Shown: piece by piece, positions 10,455 through 20,176 of the stretch
Layout of the letters: the number at the start of each line of letters is the position of its first letter
Position numbering within the stretch: position 1 is the stretch's first letter
Assembly: GCF_024347095.1 (NCBI RefSeq)
Contig: NZ_AP024903.1
Span: 3,162,001 to 3,226,000, forward strand
Direction of reading: 5' to 3'
DNA: 64,000 nt
DNA from: Vibrio rhizosphaerae
GTDB taxonomy: Bacteria; Pseudomonadota; Gammaproteobacteria; Enterobacterales; Vibrionaceae
Made by a program: the position numbers and the translations under genes
The notes under the pieces: model-generated
What the model was told of the DNA's origin: nothing
What the model saw: only the letters and a program-made list of their open reading frames with translations
Database searches by the model: none

Positions 10455-10990
10455 TACACTGCCTCGTCAAGCGATTCACTTAGAAAAAATTACAACTTTT
10501 TTTGACATGATGCCCAAATATTTTGATGTGGAAAAAACTTTCACTTTCACTTTTTTTGTTTGTTATCGGAAGAGTTAACCACATTACAAAGATATGACAA
10601 GGATCAATGCATATCATACAAAAGATCAACTTTAAATACTGAGCGTGATGAAAGACAACCGCTAAAGTTATTAAAAAACATATAGTTAAAACAATAAGCA
10701 TTTCCAACTATAACTCAGTCATTTTACAAGATCTTTTGCTATCTCCTTTCTCCGACTCATCAAAAACAGATTACCCACCGACTTATCCACAAGAAATATT
10801 TTGTGGATAACTCTGTTAGCGAAAATTAGGAATCGCATGTGCAGCACTGATTTCATCAGGGTTCATCAGTGTACAGATTGGGCAAAAACAGGCGTACTTT
10901 AAGAGACCCTGTTTGACTGGATATTTTTGTAAGGAGTTTATGCTTCGCAGCATGAAGAAAGAGCGTGATAAAATTTAGTATCCATTGAAC
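10455..10990. other. AT-rich intergenic region with DnaA boxes (datA-like candidate)
   Basis: 536 bp with no convincing gene. It holds two perfect DnaA boxes in inverted orientation, TTATCCACA at 10783-10791 and its complement TGTGGATAA at 10802-10810. A further consensus box on the minus strand (TTTTCCACA, 10527-10535) and a one-mismatch box TTAACCACA (10575-10583) lie upstream. A DnaA-ATP-type hexamer AGATCT is at 10729-10734, and GATC sites occur at 10602, 10624 and 10730. From memory, the E. coli DnaA-titration locus datA lies in the same neighbourhood (queG / glyVXY), so this is a plausible positional counterpart. It is not oriC: mnmG and mioC are absent. Confidence 0.55.
10886..10914 (-). 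terminator. Possible terminator of the Gly-fMet tRNA operon
   Basis: On the minus strand, about 77 bp beyond the last tRNA, AAACAGG and CCTGTTT can pair around a 15-nt loop and run into TTTTT. The loop is large and the stem short, so this is a modest prediction. Confidence 0.4.
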
Positions 10991-11066
10991 TGGAGCGACA
11001 CACGGGGTTCGAACCCGTGACCTCAACCTTGGCAAGGTTGCGCTCTACCAACTGAGCTAGTGTCGC
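10991..11066 (-). tRNA. tRNA-Gly(GCC), copy 1
   Basis: 76-nt cloverleaf with encoded CCA. The acceptor stem is GCGACAC/GTGTCGC, the anticodon loop reads TTGCCAA (anticodon GCC), and the T arm is GGGTTCGAACCCC. It is the last gene of the five-tRNA operon and identical in sequence to copies 2 and 3. Confidence 0.97.
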
Positions 11067-11088
11067 ATGTTCTTTACTAAATTAAAAA

Positions 11089-11165
<77 letters not shown>

Positions 11166-11173
11166 TCCGTGAT

Positions 11174-11193
11174 ATTACCGCTCAAGCGATAAT
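11174..11193. other. Spacer hairpin in tRNA operon, copy 1
   Basis: ATTACCGCT-CA-AGCGATAAT forms an imperfect 9-bp stem between an fMet and a Gly tRNA gene. The equivalent spacer at 11389-11408 keeps the fold while changing both sides of a pair, which suggests the hairpin itself is selected, perhaps as a processing signal. Confidence 0.4.
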
Positions 11194-11201
11194 ATGAAAT
11201 C

Positions 11202-11277
11202 TGGAGCGACACACGGGGTTCGAACCCGTGACCTCAACCTTGGCAAGGTTGCGCTCTACCAACTGAGCTAGTGTCGC
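11202..11277 (-). tRNA. tRNA-Gly(GCC), copy 2
   Basis: 76 nt, same sequence as copy 1, anticodon GCC, CCA encoded. It is the middle glycine gene of the Gly-fMet-Gly-fMet-Gly array and arose from tandem duplication of a unit of about 211-215 bp. Confidence 0.97.
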
Positions 11278-11299
11278 ATATTCTTTACTATATAAAAAT

Positions 11300-11376
<77 letters not shown>

Positions 11377-11388
11377 TCCATGATCGAT

Positions 11389-11408
11389 ATTATTACTCAA
11401 GCAATAAT
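11389..11408. other. Spacer hairpin in tRNA operon, copy 2
   Basis: ATTATTACT-CA-AGCAATAAT, the counterpart of 11174-11193. A C-G pair in the first copy is a T-A pair here, a compensatory change, although the surrounding spacer has diverged. Confidence 0.4.
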
Positions 11409-11416
11409 ACAAATTC

Positions 11417-11492
11417 TGGAGCGACACACGGGGTTCGAACCCGTGACCTCAACCTTGGCAAGGTTGCGCTCTACCAACTGAGCTAGTGTCGC
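11417..11492 (-). tRNA. tRNA-Gly(GCC), copy 3
   Basis: 76 nt, anticodon GCC, same sequence as the other two copies. First gene of the operon, lying about 35 bp downstream of a strong promoter. Confidence 0.97.
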
Positions 11493-11526
11493 ACAAAACA
11501 ACGCTTTACGTCGTTCAGGGCTGCGA

Positions 11527-11554
11527 ATTATAAGAGCATTTTTTTGTGATGCAA
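11527..11554 (-). promoter_or_regulatory. Promoter of the Gly-fMet tRNA operon
   Basis: On the minus strand TTGCAT and TATAAT are separated by 16 bp. The discriminator after the -10 is G/C rich (TCGCAGCC), the pattern of stringently controlled stable-RNA promoters. A T/A-rich tract upstream (11565-11585) could act as an UP element. Confidence 0.75.
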
Positions 11555-11635
11555 GCTTTTCATTTAAAAAAGTTAAGTTTTTTTTGAGATTGCAGAAAAA
11601 GCGAACAATATCGCATTGTCATGCTCTCAAATCAT

Positions 11636-12181
11636 TCAAATCGTCAATATTGTTTTCCGGTAGTATTGCAATTCGGCAATAGATTCTCGGATATCATCGA
11701 GCGCCAGATGACTACCTTTTTTCTGAAATCCATCCAAAATGTCTGGCTGCCAGCGCTTGGTGAGTTCTTTCAGTGTGCTCACATCGAGATAACGATAGTG
11801 AAAATAAGCTTCCAACTCTGGCATATACTTCACCAGAAAACGACGATCCTGACCAATACTGTTTCCACAGATTGGCGATTTTCCTTTGGGAACCCACTGT
11901 TCTAAAAACGCGATCGTCAATCGGACCGCTTCAGCTTCACTCACCTGACTTTGCCGGACCCGTTCAACCAAACCACTTTGGGTATGTGTAGTCACACACC
12001 ATTCATCCATTTTGGACAGTTCCTGTTCTGATTGATGAATCGCGAGTACCGGCCCTTCAGCCAGAATGTTCAATTCGCTATCGGTCACAATCGTGGCAAT
12101 TTCAATAATCTTGTGTACTTCCGGATCGAGACCTGTCATCTCTAAATCAATCCAAATCAGATTTTGATCATTTAAAGCCAT
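11636..12181 (-). CDS. orn: Orn, oligoribonuclease
   Basis: 181-residue DEDDh 3'-5' exoribonuclease that degrades RNA dinucleotides, including pGpG from cyclic-di-GMP turnover. ExoI motif [10 protein letters not shown] is at residues 12-21, Exo[12 protein letters not shown] near 100, and Exo[13 protein letters not shown] in the C-terminal part. The length is typical. It is divergent from rsgA across 137 bp, the conserved orn/rsgA arrangement of gammaproteobacteria. Confidence 0.97.
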   Translation of the reverse strand: MALNDQNLIWIDLEMTGLDPEVHKIIEIATIVTDSELNILAEGPVLAIHQSEQELSKMDEWCVTTHTQSGLVERVRQSQVSEAEAVRLTIAFLEQWVPKGKSPICGNSIGQDRRFLVKYMPELEAYFHYRYLDVSTLKELTKRWQPDILDGFQKKGSHLALDDIRESIAELQYYRKTILTI

Positions 12182-12318
12182 TACACTTACCTGTATAGGT
12201 TTGATAATAAAAAATGTACTATACCCAAATTATACGCGGTGAGATAGTTTGAACCAGTGATGCTATCAGCGAATCAGTGGTTCTTATCACTCAGCTTTAA
12301 CACAGTGAAAGTAATATT

Positions 12319-13380
12319 GTGGGCAAAAAGAAAAAATTAACGAAAGGGCAAGTTCGTCGTGTCCGGCATAACCAGACAAAACGCTTAAAACAAGAGACGA
12401 CCGTGGAATGGGATGAATCGATGCTCGGTGCTGCCAAGCAGGGACTCGTGATCAGCCGCTTTGGTCAACATGCCGATATTGAGGATTTACAAACCCGGGA
12501 AATTCATCGCTGTAACTTGCGTCGGGGCATCGAAACCTTAGTCTCCGGCGATCAAGTCATCTGGCGTGCGGGGCTCGATATCATGGCTGGTATTTCCGGT
12601 GTGGTTGAAGCCGTCGAACCGAGACATTCAATTCTGACCCGTCCTGATTACTATGATGGTTTAAAACCGGTCGCCGCCAATATTGATCAAATCATTATTG
12701 TCTCTTCTGTGCTTCCTGAACTATCACTGAACATCATCGATCGATACTTGATCGTTGCGGAAACCCTGAACATTCAACCGCTTTTGGTCTTAAATAAAGT
12801 TGATTTGCTCGACGCTGAAGAGAAGCTGGAATTTCAAGATTGGATGACAACGTATGAACAGTTGGGCTACCCGTCTCTGTTCGTCAGCCGGAAAACAGGA
12901 GAAGGGCTCGAACAACTTGAATCCTGCCTGAAAGACAAAATCAATGTGTTTGTCGGTCAGTCCGGCGTCGGTAAGTCCAGCCTCGTCAATGCCATTCTAC
13001 CGAATCTGGACACGGTGATTGAAGAAGGTGATGTGTCTGCCAATTCCGGATTGGGACAGCACACCACCACGACAGCAAGACTTTATCATATTCCGACTGG
13101 CGGTGACTTGATCGATTCTCCCGGGGTTCGAGAATTCGGACTCTGGCATTTAACCCCTGAAGAAGTCACGCAAGCTTATGTTGAATTCCGTCCGTATTTA
13201 GGCGGGTGTAAATTCCGTGACTGTAAACATGATGATGACCCCGGCTGTATTATTCGTGAAGCGGTAGAAAACGGTGAAATTAGTGAGATTCGCTACGAAA
13301 ACTATCACCGAATTCTGGAAAGCATGAACGAGCATAAAGCCAATCGACAGTATTCAAGAAATAAAAAAGCGGATCTGTAA
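12319..13380 (+). CDS. rsgA: RsgA, 30S ribosome-maturation GTPase
   Basis: 353-residue circularly permuted GTPase that acts late in 30S assembly. N-terminal OB fold, then permuted G motifs: LNKVDLL (G4) comes before P-loop [15 protein letters not shown] (G1) and [10 protein letters not shown] (G3). A zinc-binding C-terminal segment has [14 protein letters not shown]. It starts with GTG at 12319, giving a lysine-rich [11 protein letters not shown] leader like E. coli RsgA. psd follows 76 bp downstream. Confidence 0.96.
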   Translation: MGKKKKLTKGQVRRVRHNQTKRLKQETTVEWDESMLGAAKQGLVISRFGQHADIEDLQTREIHRCNLRRGIETLVSGDQVIWRAGLDIMAGISGVVEAVEPRHSILTRPDYYDGLKPVAANIDQIIIVSSVLPELSLNIIDRYLIVAETLNIQPLLVLNKVDLLDAEEKLEFQDWMTTYEQLGYPSLFVSRKTGEGLEQLESCLKDKINVFVGQSGVGKSSLVNAILPNLDTVIEEGDVSANSGLGQHTTTTARLYHIPTGGDLIDSPGVREFGLWHLTPEEVTQAYVEFRPYLGGCKFRDCKHDDDPGCIIREAVENGEISEIRYENYHRILESMNEHKANRQYSRNKKADL

Positions 13381-13456
13381 AATCGTGACTACTGACATCC
13401 TGACAGATATTCAGTAACATGCCGCCGTTTAATTGATATGGAGTCTCTGAGACCGG

Positions 13457-14329
13457 ATGAAAACCATGGATAAATTTAAAATTGGATTACAATACTGGTT
13501 ACCTCAACATGCGTTAACACGCCTGATGGGAAAACTTGCTTCCGCAAAGGCCGGAATTCTGACGACTTCAGTCATCCGCTGGTTTATCAAACACTATCGC
13601 GTCAACATGCATGAGGCCTTGCACACTGAGCCGTCTCATTTCAAAACCTTTAATGACTTCTTTGTCCGTGAATTGAAACCTGAAGCCAGACCCATCACCG
13701 AAGGCGACGATATATTAGTCTATCCTGCGGATGCTTGTATCAGTCAATTCGGGCCCATCATGGACGGCCAACTCATTCAAGCAAAAGGTCATACATACTC
13801 GGCACTTGAACTCCTTGGCGGCGACCCGGCGTTGGCAGAGCAATTCACGGGTGGTGGGTTCGCGACCTTATATTTATCACCCCGTGATTATCACCGTGTT
13901 CACATGCCCTGTGATGGTACATTGCGACAAATGATTTACATCCCGGGCGATTTATTTTCGGTCAACCCACTCACGGCAGAAAATGTCCCGAATCTGTTCG
14001 CACGTAATGAGCGTGTGGTTTGTATTTTTGATACACCATTTGGTCCTTTAGCTCAGGTTCTGGTTGGTGCGACCATCGTCGGCAGCATTGAGTGTGTTTG
14101 GGATGGCTGTATCACACCACCACGAGGAAATTCGATTTATCGTTGGGATTATCCATCGGAAGGGCACACAGCGGTTCATCTGAAAAAAGGTCAGGAAATG
14201 GGACGATTTAAACTCGGCTCTACCGTCATCAATTTATTTGCAAAAGATCAAATCCGTTTTGATGATGCGATGGATGTTACACTGCCCACCCTAATGGGCG
14301 GTATCTATGCGCACCGAAAATCACAGTAA
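13457..14329 (+). CDS. psd: Psd, phosphatidylserine decarboxylase proenzyme
   Basis: 290-residue membrane-associated proenzyme that makes phosphatidylethanolamine. The self-cleavage site LGST is present, with Ser at about residue 255 becoming the pyruvoyl cofactor. [13 protein letters not shown] carries conserved catalytic residues. An in-frame ATG three codons on (MDKFKIG) is an alternative start. The preceding step, phosphatidylserine synthase (pssA), is encoded at 41397. In E. coli psd is followed by mscM, which is absent here. Confidence 0.96.
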   Translation: MKTMDKFKIGLQYWLPQHALTRLMGKLASAKAGILTTSVIRWFIKHYRVNMHEALHTEPSHFKTFNDFFVRELKPEARPITEGDDILVYPADACISQFGPIMDGQLIQAKGHTYSALELLGGDPALAEQFTGGGFATLYLSPRDYHRVHMPCDGTLRQMIYIPGDLFSVNPLTAENVPNLFARNERVVCIFDTPFGPLAQVLVGATIVGSIECVWDGCITPPRGNSIYRWDYPSEGHTAVHLKKGQEMGRFKLGSTVINLFAKDQIRFDDAMDVTLPTLMGGIYAHRKSQ

Positions 14330-14339
14330 TCTTCCTCAG

Positions 14340-14366
14340 GTCTCAGTTAAATCACTTAACTGAGAC
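14340..14366. terminator. Inverted repeat after psd
   Basis: GTCTCAGTTAA and TTAACTGAGAC form a perfect 11-bp stem with a 5-nt loop, 10 bp past the psd stop. There is no clear T-run after it, so it may stabilise the 3' end or terminate weakly. Confidence 0.5.
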
Positions 14367-14560
14367 TCAACAACCGCATTTTCTAAGCGACTCAACGATT
14401 CAGCCCAAACCAGCTTAACGGTCATCCATATATTTTCTCTCCTAGTCAACGTTGGATCACATCCTCAGGCGCTGAGTCTCAAAAAATATTAACTCTCTCT
14501 AAGACCGATATCCGTCTATAAATTATCCTAATGCGTAGATTCCAAATATGGGTGTCGTTT

Positions 14561-15976
14561 ATGAAAAATATCGATCTCAACAAACTCACCAAATTACTTC
14601 TCTGCTTTCTTCCACCGCTCATTCTGCTCTGGATACCGATTGATGCGATTCCAATTCCGGAAATGACCTTGATTCAGCATCGACTGCTCGCAATTTTCCT
14701 ATTGGCGGCCCTATTGTGGATTCTGGAACCCGTCCCTGTTTTCGCCACCTCAATTCTCATCATCACGCTTGAACTCATTATGATTTCAAATAAGGGCTTA
14801 CATTGGTTCCGTAAACCGCCGGAAGGCCATGCGTTTGGTGAGCTGATTCCTTATACCGATATATTCAGTGCTTTTTCTTCACCGATCATCATTTTATTTA
14901 TGGGAGGATTTGCACTGGCGATTGCAGCCTCGAAATATGAACTCGACAATAATCTAGCCCGTGTACTACTCAGACCATTCGGAACTCAGCCCAAATTCAT
15001 TATGCTCGGTCTGATGCTCATCACGGCCTGTTTTTCGATGTTTATGTCCAATACAGCGACAACGGTCATGATGCTGGCACTACTGGGGCCGATAGTGGCA
15101 TCTGCCCAACCGGGAGATAAAGGCATCAAAGCGTTGGTACTTTGTATTCCAATCGCGGCCAATACCGGAGGAATCGCGACACCAATCGGTACCCCACCCA
15201 ATGCAATCGCACTGCAATACCTAACCGGAGAAAATAGCATCAGCTTTCTGTCTTGGCTGCTCATGGGGATGCCATTCGTGTTGATACAGATGACTATTGC
15301 ATGGTTTTTACTGCAAAAATTTTTTCCATCGTCGCAAAGCCATCTGATACTGAATCTGGAGGGACAATTTAAAACAACATGGCGAGCAATGACCGTTTAT
15401 ATCACTTTCGCGGTCACCATTTTATTGTGGATGACCACATCCCTCCATGGCATGAATACCTATGTGGTTGCGATTATTCCACTGGCGGTCTTCACCTTGA
15501 CGGGAATTATGGGGAAAGAGGAACTGAAACAGATTAACTGGGATGTACTCTGGCTGGTCGCCGGGGGAATCGCAATCGGGATTGGTTTAGAAGAAACTGG
15601 GCTCGCCAAAGCATTAGCCCATTCAATCAATTATCAAAATCTATCGCCCATGTCCGTGGTGATTTCGTTATCGCTGGTCTGCTGGCTGATGGCCAATTTT
15701 ATGTCCAATACGGCAACCGCGAATTTATTAATGCCTATCGCGGCGGCGATTGGCAGCTCGATGACGAGTCTGCAAACCATCGGGGGATTACAAGGATTGC
15801 TCGTAGTGGTTGCATTTTCCGCCTCACTAGGGATGATTCTGCCCGTGTCTACACCACCCAACTCATTGGCTTACTCGACGGGTTTAATTGAAAGTAAAGA
15901 TATGGCGAAAACCGGCACACTCATTGGCATGATTGGCTTGCTGATCGTCTATACTGCAGTTTGGATACTCACCTGA
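14561..15976 (+). CDS. DASS/SLC13-family anion:sodium symporter
   Basis: 471-residue multi-pass transporter of the divalent anion:sodium symporter family (dicarboxylates, citrate or sulfate in characterised members). The two Ser-Asn-Thr signature hairpins are present in duplicate: SNTATTVMMLALLGP with NTGGIATPIGTPPN, and SNTATANLLMPIAAAIG with PVSTPPNSLAYSTG. Start chosen at the ATG at 14561, behind GGGTG. An upstream ATG at 14531 would add 10 residues. No neighbour identifies the substrate. It is not part of the usual psd neighbourhood in enterics. Confidence 0.85.
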   Translation: MKNIDLNKLTKLLLCFLPPLILLWIPIDAIPIPEMTLIQHRLLAIFLLAALLWILEPVPVFATSILIITLELIMISNKGLHWFRKPPEGHAFGELIPYTDIFSAFSSPIIILFMGGFALAIAASKYELDNNLARVLLRPFGTQPKFIMLGLMLITACFSMFMSNTATTVMMLALLGPIVASAQPGDKGIKALVLCIPIAANTGGIATPIGTPPNAIALQYLTGENSISFLSWLLMGMPFVLIQMTIAWFLLQKFFPSSQSHLILNLEGQFKTTWRAMTVYITFAVTILLWMTTSLHGMNTYVVAIIPLAVFTLTGIMGKEELKQINWDVLWLVAGGIAIGIGLEETGLAKALAHSINYQNLSPMSVVISLSLVCWLMANFMSNTATANLLMPIAAAIGSSMTSLQTIGGLQGLLVVVAFSASLGMILPVSTPPNSLAYSTGLIESKDMAKTGTLIGMIGLLIVYTAVWILT

Positions 15977-16020
15977 ACGACAACTGCCTCATCAGGACAT
16001 GGCAAGCTCCCCAACCAAGG

Positions 16021-16048
16021 CGTGTTACTTATCTTGCCGAGTAACACG
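16021..16048. terminator. Inverted repeat after the DASS symporter gene
   Basis: CGTGTTACT and AGTAACACG pair around a 10-nt loop, 45 bp past the stop codon. No strong T-run, so a weak or processing hairpin. Confidence 0.4.
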
Positions 16049-16182
16049 TCAGTTCATCCCTTCCCCCTCTCCAACCCCTTAAAAAGGCGTCAAAATAACC
16101 CGTATAAACTACTTTGTTTTCACATCTGCTTCAGGCATATTGATGCGCTGTTTGACAAGTTTCGACACGCAGAGAGATATCT

Positions 16183-17064
16183 ATGGGTTACGAGTGGTTA
16201 GCACTTGCTGCTGCTTTTTTATGGGCTATCGCCGGTATACTTTCAGTGACCCCGGCACGACATCTGGGGACCTTTTCCTATAGTCGCTGGCGTATGGGTT
16301 GCACTTCTCTCATGCTGGGACTGTTTGCCTGGTTTAATCACGGATGGGCCACTGTCGAATCGACGCATATGATTCCGATGATGCTATCCGGTTTCATTGG
16401 CATCTTCATCGGTGACACCGCATTATTTGCCTGTCTGAACCGAATGGGACCGAGACAGGCCGGTCTACTTTTTTCGTGTCATGCCGTATTTTCTGCCATT
16501 CTCGGCTACTTCCTGTTTCAGGAAACCATGACCTCCGGAGAACTACTCGGTTCAGCACTTGTGTTTAGTGGGGTTATCATTGCCATATTCTTCCGTAAAT
16601 CCCAGCCAGGTACCCTCGAGATGGTTCATGGTAATGTCTGGATCGCAGTCGCACTGGGGTTACTGGCGGCGTTCTGTCAGGCTCTCGGGGGAATATTGGC
16701 CAAACCGGTGATGCAAACATCGGTTGATCCGGTTGCTGCATCTGCACTACGGATGATTTCAGCATTCATTGCACACGGTGTTTTATTTCTATCCGGCGCG
16801 CGGATCGCAAGACCGACCCAAGCCATGAATAGTAAAATATTTTCTACAACACTACTCAATGCTTTCCTTGCGATGGCTCTGGGAATGACCCTGATTCTAT
16901 ACGCACTTCGGGAAGGGAACGTGGGAATGGTTGCGTTACTTTCATCAACGACACCCATTATGTTACTACCGATCTTATGGTTTTATACCAAACAACGTCC
17001 GAACCGGTTTGCTTGGGTCGGAGCTATCATCGCCGTTCTCGGGACTGGCATGTTAGTATACTGA
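16183..17064 (+). CDS. DMT-superfamily EamA transporter
   Basis: 293-residue integral membrane protein with about ten hydrophobic segments arranged as two EamA halves (about 1-140 and 150-293). This is the drug/metabolite transporter architecture used for amino-acid or metabolite export. Both halves end in the typical LGSALVFSGVIIAIFF / WVGAIIAVLGTGMLVY pattern. The substrate cannot be read from sequence. It stands alone between two core genes. Confidence 0.85.
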   Translation: MGYEWLALAAAFLWAIAGILSVTPARHLGTFSYSRWRMGCTSLMLGLFAWFNHGWATVESTHMIPMMLSGFIGIFIGDTALFACLNRMGPRQAGLLFSCHAVFSAILGYFLFQETMTSGELLGSALVFSGVIIAIFFRKSQPGTLEMVHGNVWIAVALGLLAAFCQALGGILAKPVMQTSVDPVAASALRMISAFIAHGVLFLSGARIARPTQAMNSKIFSTTLLNAFLAMALGMTLILYALREGNVGMVALLSSTTPIMLLPILWFYTKQRPNRFAWVGAIIAVLGTGMLVY

Positions 17065-17246
17065 TACGTTGCACTCTGGCAGTATAAAAACAACAAAATA
17101 AAATAGTGTGATTTATTATCGGTAAGGTACTATGGATTGAATTGATAGGGAGAATCATTGATCTTAACCCTCATCACACTGGATAAAATGTAGTAAAATT
17201 ACGTTAGTTTTTCATTTAGATTTCAATATTTGACGAGGTCATCACT

Positions 17247-18776
17247 ATGTCATCAAAGAAGCCAATGGCTCTGGTCATTCTTGACGGTTGGGGTTACCGT
17301 GAAGACAACGCAAGTAACGCGATTAACAACGCGAAAACCCCGGTACTAGATAGTCTGGTTGCAAACAACCCGAATACCCTGATCTCAGCTTCCGGTCTGG
17401 ATGTGGGTCTGCCCGATGGTCAAATGGGAAATTCAGAAGTCGGTCATACCAATATTGGTGCCGGACGGATTGTTTACCAAGATTTGACTCGGATTACCAA
17501 AGCGATTGCCGACGGCGAGTTCCAGACCAATGAGACACTGGTCGCTGCAATTGATAAAGCTGTTGCGGCAGGAAAAGCGGTTCATCTGATGGGCCTGATG
17601 TCTCCGGGTGGTGTTCACTCACACGAAGATCATATCTATGCAGCTGTTGAACTGGCCGCGGATCGTGGTGCAGAGAAGATTTACCTGCACTGTTTCCTTG
17701 ACGGACGTGACACACCGCCACGCAGTGCTGAAGATTCACTTAAACGCTTTGACGAACTCTTTGCAAAACTCGGCAAAGGCCGGATAGCTTCCTTAGTCGG
17801 ACGCTACTATGCTATGGATCGTGACAATAACTGGGATCGCGTCCAAAAAGCTTATGACCTGCTCACGCAGGCAAAAAGTGAATTCACTTATGCTAGTGCA
17901 GTAGCCGGTCTTGAAGCTGCCTATAGCCGTGAAGAAAACGATGAGTTTGTTCAGGCGACTGTTATTCAGGCTGACGGAGAAGCATCAGCGGCAATTGAAG
18001 ATGGTGATACGGTAATCTTCATGAACTATCGTGCTGACCGTGCGCGTGAAATCACACGGACGTTTGTCGCTGATTTTGCCGGTTTTGAACGGGAGAAATT
18101 CCCGGCAGCTGAATTTGTGATGCTGACGCAATACGCAGCAGACATCCCACTTAACTGTGCTTATCCACCTGAATCTTTAACCAATACCTATGGCGAATGG
18201 TTGTCTAAATCAGGAAAAACTCAGCTCCGGATTTCTGAGACTGAGAAATATGCCCACGTAACTTTCTTCTTCAACGGCGGTGTCGAAACCGAATTTGAAG
18301 GCGAAGAACGTCAACTCGTTGCTTCACCAAAAGTTGCGACTTACGATCTACAGCCTGAAATGAGTTCAGAAGAACTAACCGACAAATTGGTCGCCGCAAT
18401 CCGCTCTGGTAAATACGACGCCATCATCTGTAATTATCCGAATGGCGATATGGTTGGTCATACTGGCGTTTACGATGCAGCGGTTCAAGCTTGTGAAGCT
18501 GTCGATAAATGTATTGGTCGAGTGGTTGAAGCCATCAAAGAAGTCGATGGGCAACTGCTCATTACTGCAGACCATGGTAATGCTGAGATGATGGTCAACC
18601 CGGAAACCGGCGGAACACATACAGCACATACCAATCTGCCGGTGCCACTTATCTATGTCGGTAATCAAGACATCCAGCTCAAAGACAATGGGAAACTGTC
18701 AGATTTGGCGCCAACCATGCTTGCTCTGACCGAGATGGAAATTCCTGCCGAAATGTCCGGGAAAGTCTTGTTTTAA
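17247..18776 (+). CDS. gpmI: GpmI, cofactor-independent phosphoglycerate mutase
   Basis: 509-residue manganese enzyme of the alkaline-phosphatase superfamily that interconverts 3- and 2-phosphoglycerate in glycolysis. [11 protein letters not shown] holds metal-binding Asp, [16 protein letters not shown] has the nucleophilic Ser, [11 protein letters not shown] and [11 protein letters not shown] complete the two metal sites. Length is normal (E. coli 514). ATG follows GACGAGGTC. It is followed by a good terminator, then envC. Confidence 0.97.
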   Translation: MSSKKPMALVILDGWGYREDNASNAINNAKTPVLDSLVANNPNTLISASGLDVGLPDGQMGNSEVGHTNIGAGRIVYQDLTRITKAIADGEFQTNETLVAAIDKAVAAGKAVHLMGLMSPGGVHSHEDHIYAAVELAADRGAEKIYLHCFLDGRDTPPRSAEDSLKRFDELFAKLGKGRIASLVGRYYAMDRDNNWDRVQKAYDLLTQAKSEFTYASAVAGLEAAYSREENDEFVQATVIQADGEASAAIEDGDTVIFMNYRADRAREITRTFVADFAGFEREKFPAAEFVMLTQYAADIPLNCAYPPESLTNTYGEWLSKSGKTQLRISETEKYAHVTFFFNGGVETEFEGEERQLVASPKVATYDLQPEMSSEELTDKLVAAIRSGKYDAIICNYPNGDMVGHTGVYDAAVQACEAVDKCIGRVVEAIKEVDGQLLITADHGNAEMMVNPETGGTHTAHTNLPVPLIYVGNQDIQLKDNGKLSDLAPTMLALTEMEIPAEMSGKVLF

Positions 18777-18814
18777 GTGTTGATGCTTTAGACTCAAACC
18801 GGAAAATGAAAAAC

Positions 18815-18850
18815 AACAGCCCTGTATGTACATATAGGGCTGTTATTTTT
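18815..18850 (+). terminator. gpmI rho-independent terminator
   Basis: AACAGCCCT pairs with AGGGCTGTT across a 12-nt loop and runs into ATTTTT, 39 bp after gpmI. Confidence 0.75.
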
Positions 18851-18946
18851 AGAGCCAGAGAAAGTTTTTTACATTTCAGTGTCGAGGCGCTTCATTGTTT
18901 CTGTATACTGAAGAACATCTTCTTCAATGAAACATAATACAAGAGC

Positions 18947-20092
18947 ATGGTGCCGTTTTTGACGATTCGATTTTTCACATTTTCGCGTTATTTGAAGCCG
19001 CGTCATATTAGTATTTTACTCATCACGCTGTTATTCCCCTTTTGTAGCACTGCCGCATCAAAGCAAGAGTTACAAGGGGTTAAAAATGAAATATCCCGAC
19101 AGCAGCAGTCACTTGATTCTCAGACGAAACAGCTGGATAACTTACAAAACACGCTGAAAGGTCAAGAGCTGGAGATCGTTTCATTAGAAAAACAAATCTC
19201 CCAGACTCAGATCCAGCTCAAACGTTCAACGCACAATCTGAACCAATTGAAAGAGCGCATGACAGCACTGGCACAACAGCAGAAAGCACAGTCAGAACGA
19301 CTGAAACAACTGCTGCATACTTATTACATCACGCGGCAGTCAAATCATTTATCCGGTCTGTTGAAAGATGATGCAGATGAAGATCGTATGAGCCAGTACT
19401 ACCAGCATCTGGCAAAAGCCCGTTCAGAGATGATCAACCAATTAGAACAAACAAAGCAGCAGTTGCATCAACATGAACAACAACTCACACAAGAACAGGC
19501 ACAGATTCAATCACTTCTCTCCCAACAGACTCAGAAGCGGAATCAACTGCAACAAACCCAGCGCGATCGCAAAAATACAGTGAATAAAATCCGTTCACGA
19601 ATATCCAGTGATAAAAATTATCTGGCGGAATTACAACGCAATGAATCCAGACTGAAAGCAGAAATCGCGAAAGCGGCTAAACGTAACCAAGTCCCAATGG
19701 ATGGATTTTCTCGACAGAGAGGAAAACTTCCTTGGCCAATCCAAGGGAAGTTATTGCACCGTTTCGGCACCCATCAAACGGGTCAGATCAACTGGAAAGG
19801 TATTGTCATTAATGCCGCATACGGGCAACCGGTCAAAGCGGTTTATCCCGGGAGTGTCGTTTTTTCTGATTATCTACGAGGATACGGGCTTGTTGTCTTA
19901 ATCGACCATGGCCAAGGCGATATGACACTGTATGGTTTCAACCAAACACTGCTCAAAAAAGAAGGGGATAAGGTGACCGCAGGAGAAACGATCGCTCTGG
20001 CCGGCGATACCGGCGGACAACCCGTTCCTTCACTCTATTTTGAAGTCCGTCGAAATAGTAAGGCTTCGAATCCACTGCGTTGGTTGCAATAA
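18947..20092 (+). CDS. envC: EnvC-type amidase activator (degenerate LytM protein)
   Basis: 381 residues. Signal sequence or anchor (about 20-38, ending CSTAASKQ), a very Gln-rich coiled coil (about 40-245), then a C-terminal LytM/M23 domain. The domain lacks the zinc ligands of active M23 enzymes: the HxH motif reads LYFEVR instead of LHFEIR and the first His motif is WKGI. It is therefore expected to be catalytically dead and to activate an amidase, as E. coli EnvC does for AmiA/B. AmiB is encoded at 6957. The gpmI-envC order matches enterics. Confidence 0.93.
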   Translation: MVPFLTIRFFTFSRYLKPRHISILLITLLFPFCSTAASKQELQGVKNEISRQQQSLDSQTKQLDNLQNTLKGQELEIVSLEKQISQTQIQLKRSTHNLNQLKERMTALAQQQKAQSERLKQLLHTYYITRQSNHLSGLLKDDADEDRMSQYYQHLAKARSEMINQLEQTKQQLHQHEQQLTQEQAQIQSLLSQQTQKRNQLQQTQRDRKNTVNKIRSRISSDKNYLAELQRNESRLKAEIAKAAKRNQVPMDGFSRQRGKLPWPIQGKLLHRFGTHQTGQINWKGIVINAAYGQPVKAVYPGSVVFSDYLRGYGLVVLIDHGQGDMTLYGFNQTLLKKEGDKVTAGETIALAGDTGGQPVPSLYFEVRRNSKASNPLRWLQ

Positions 20093-20111
20093 AATACGTT
20101 TGCCACACGAT

Positions 20112-20163
20112 AAAAAATCCACAGGGCTGTCTTTATCACCAGCACTGTGGATTCTCAAGCAAT
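20112..20163 (-). terminator. Terminator of the TetR-family gene
   Basis: AATCCACAG and CTGTGGATT flank a 30-nt loop with an inner GCTG/CAGC pairing. On the minus strand the stem is followed by TTTTTT. It lies between the convergent envC and TetR genes. Confidence 0.6.
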
Positions 20164-20176
20164 ATAGAATTGGCCT

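Noticed and set aside
10480..10707. 75-codon minus-strand frame with a hydrophobic start
   Set aside because: Lies in very AT-rich DNA, has no ribosome site, spans DnaA boxes and shows no coding pattern.
10783..10810. Replication origin oriC
   Set aside because: Too few boxes, no AT 13-mer array, and none of the genes that flank chromosome 1 origins (mnmG, mioC, dnaA).
10940..10978. 12-codon micro-frame behind AAGGAG
   Set aside because: Spacing to ATG is only 3 bp, the start is in a small hairpin, and there is no convincing promoter.
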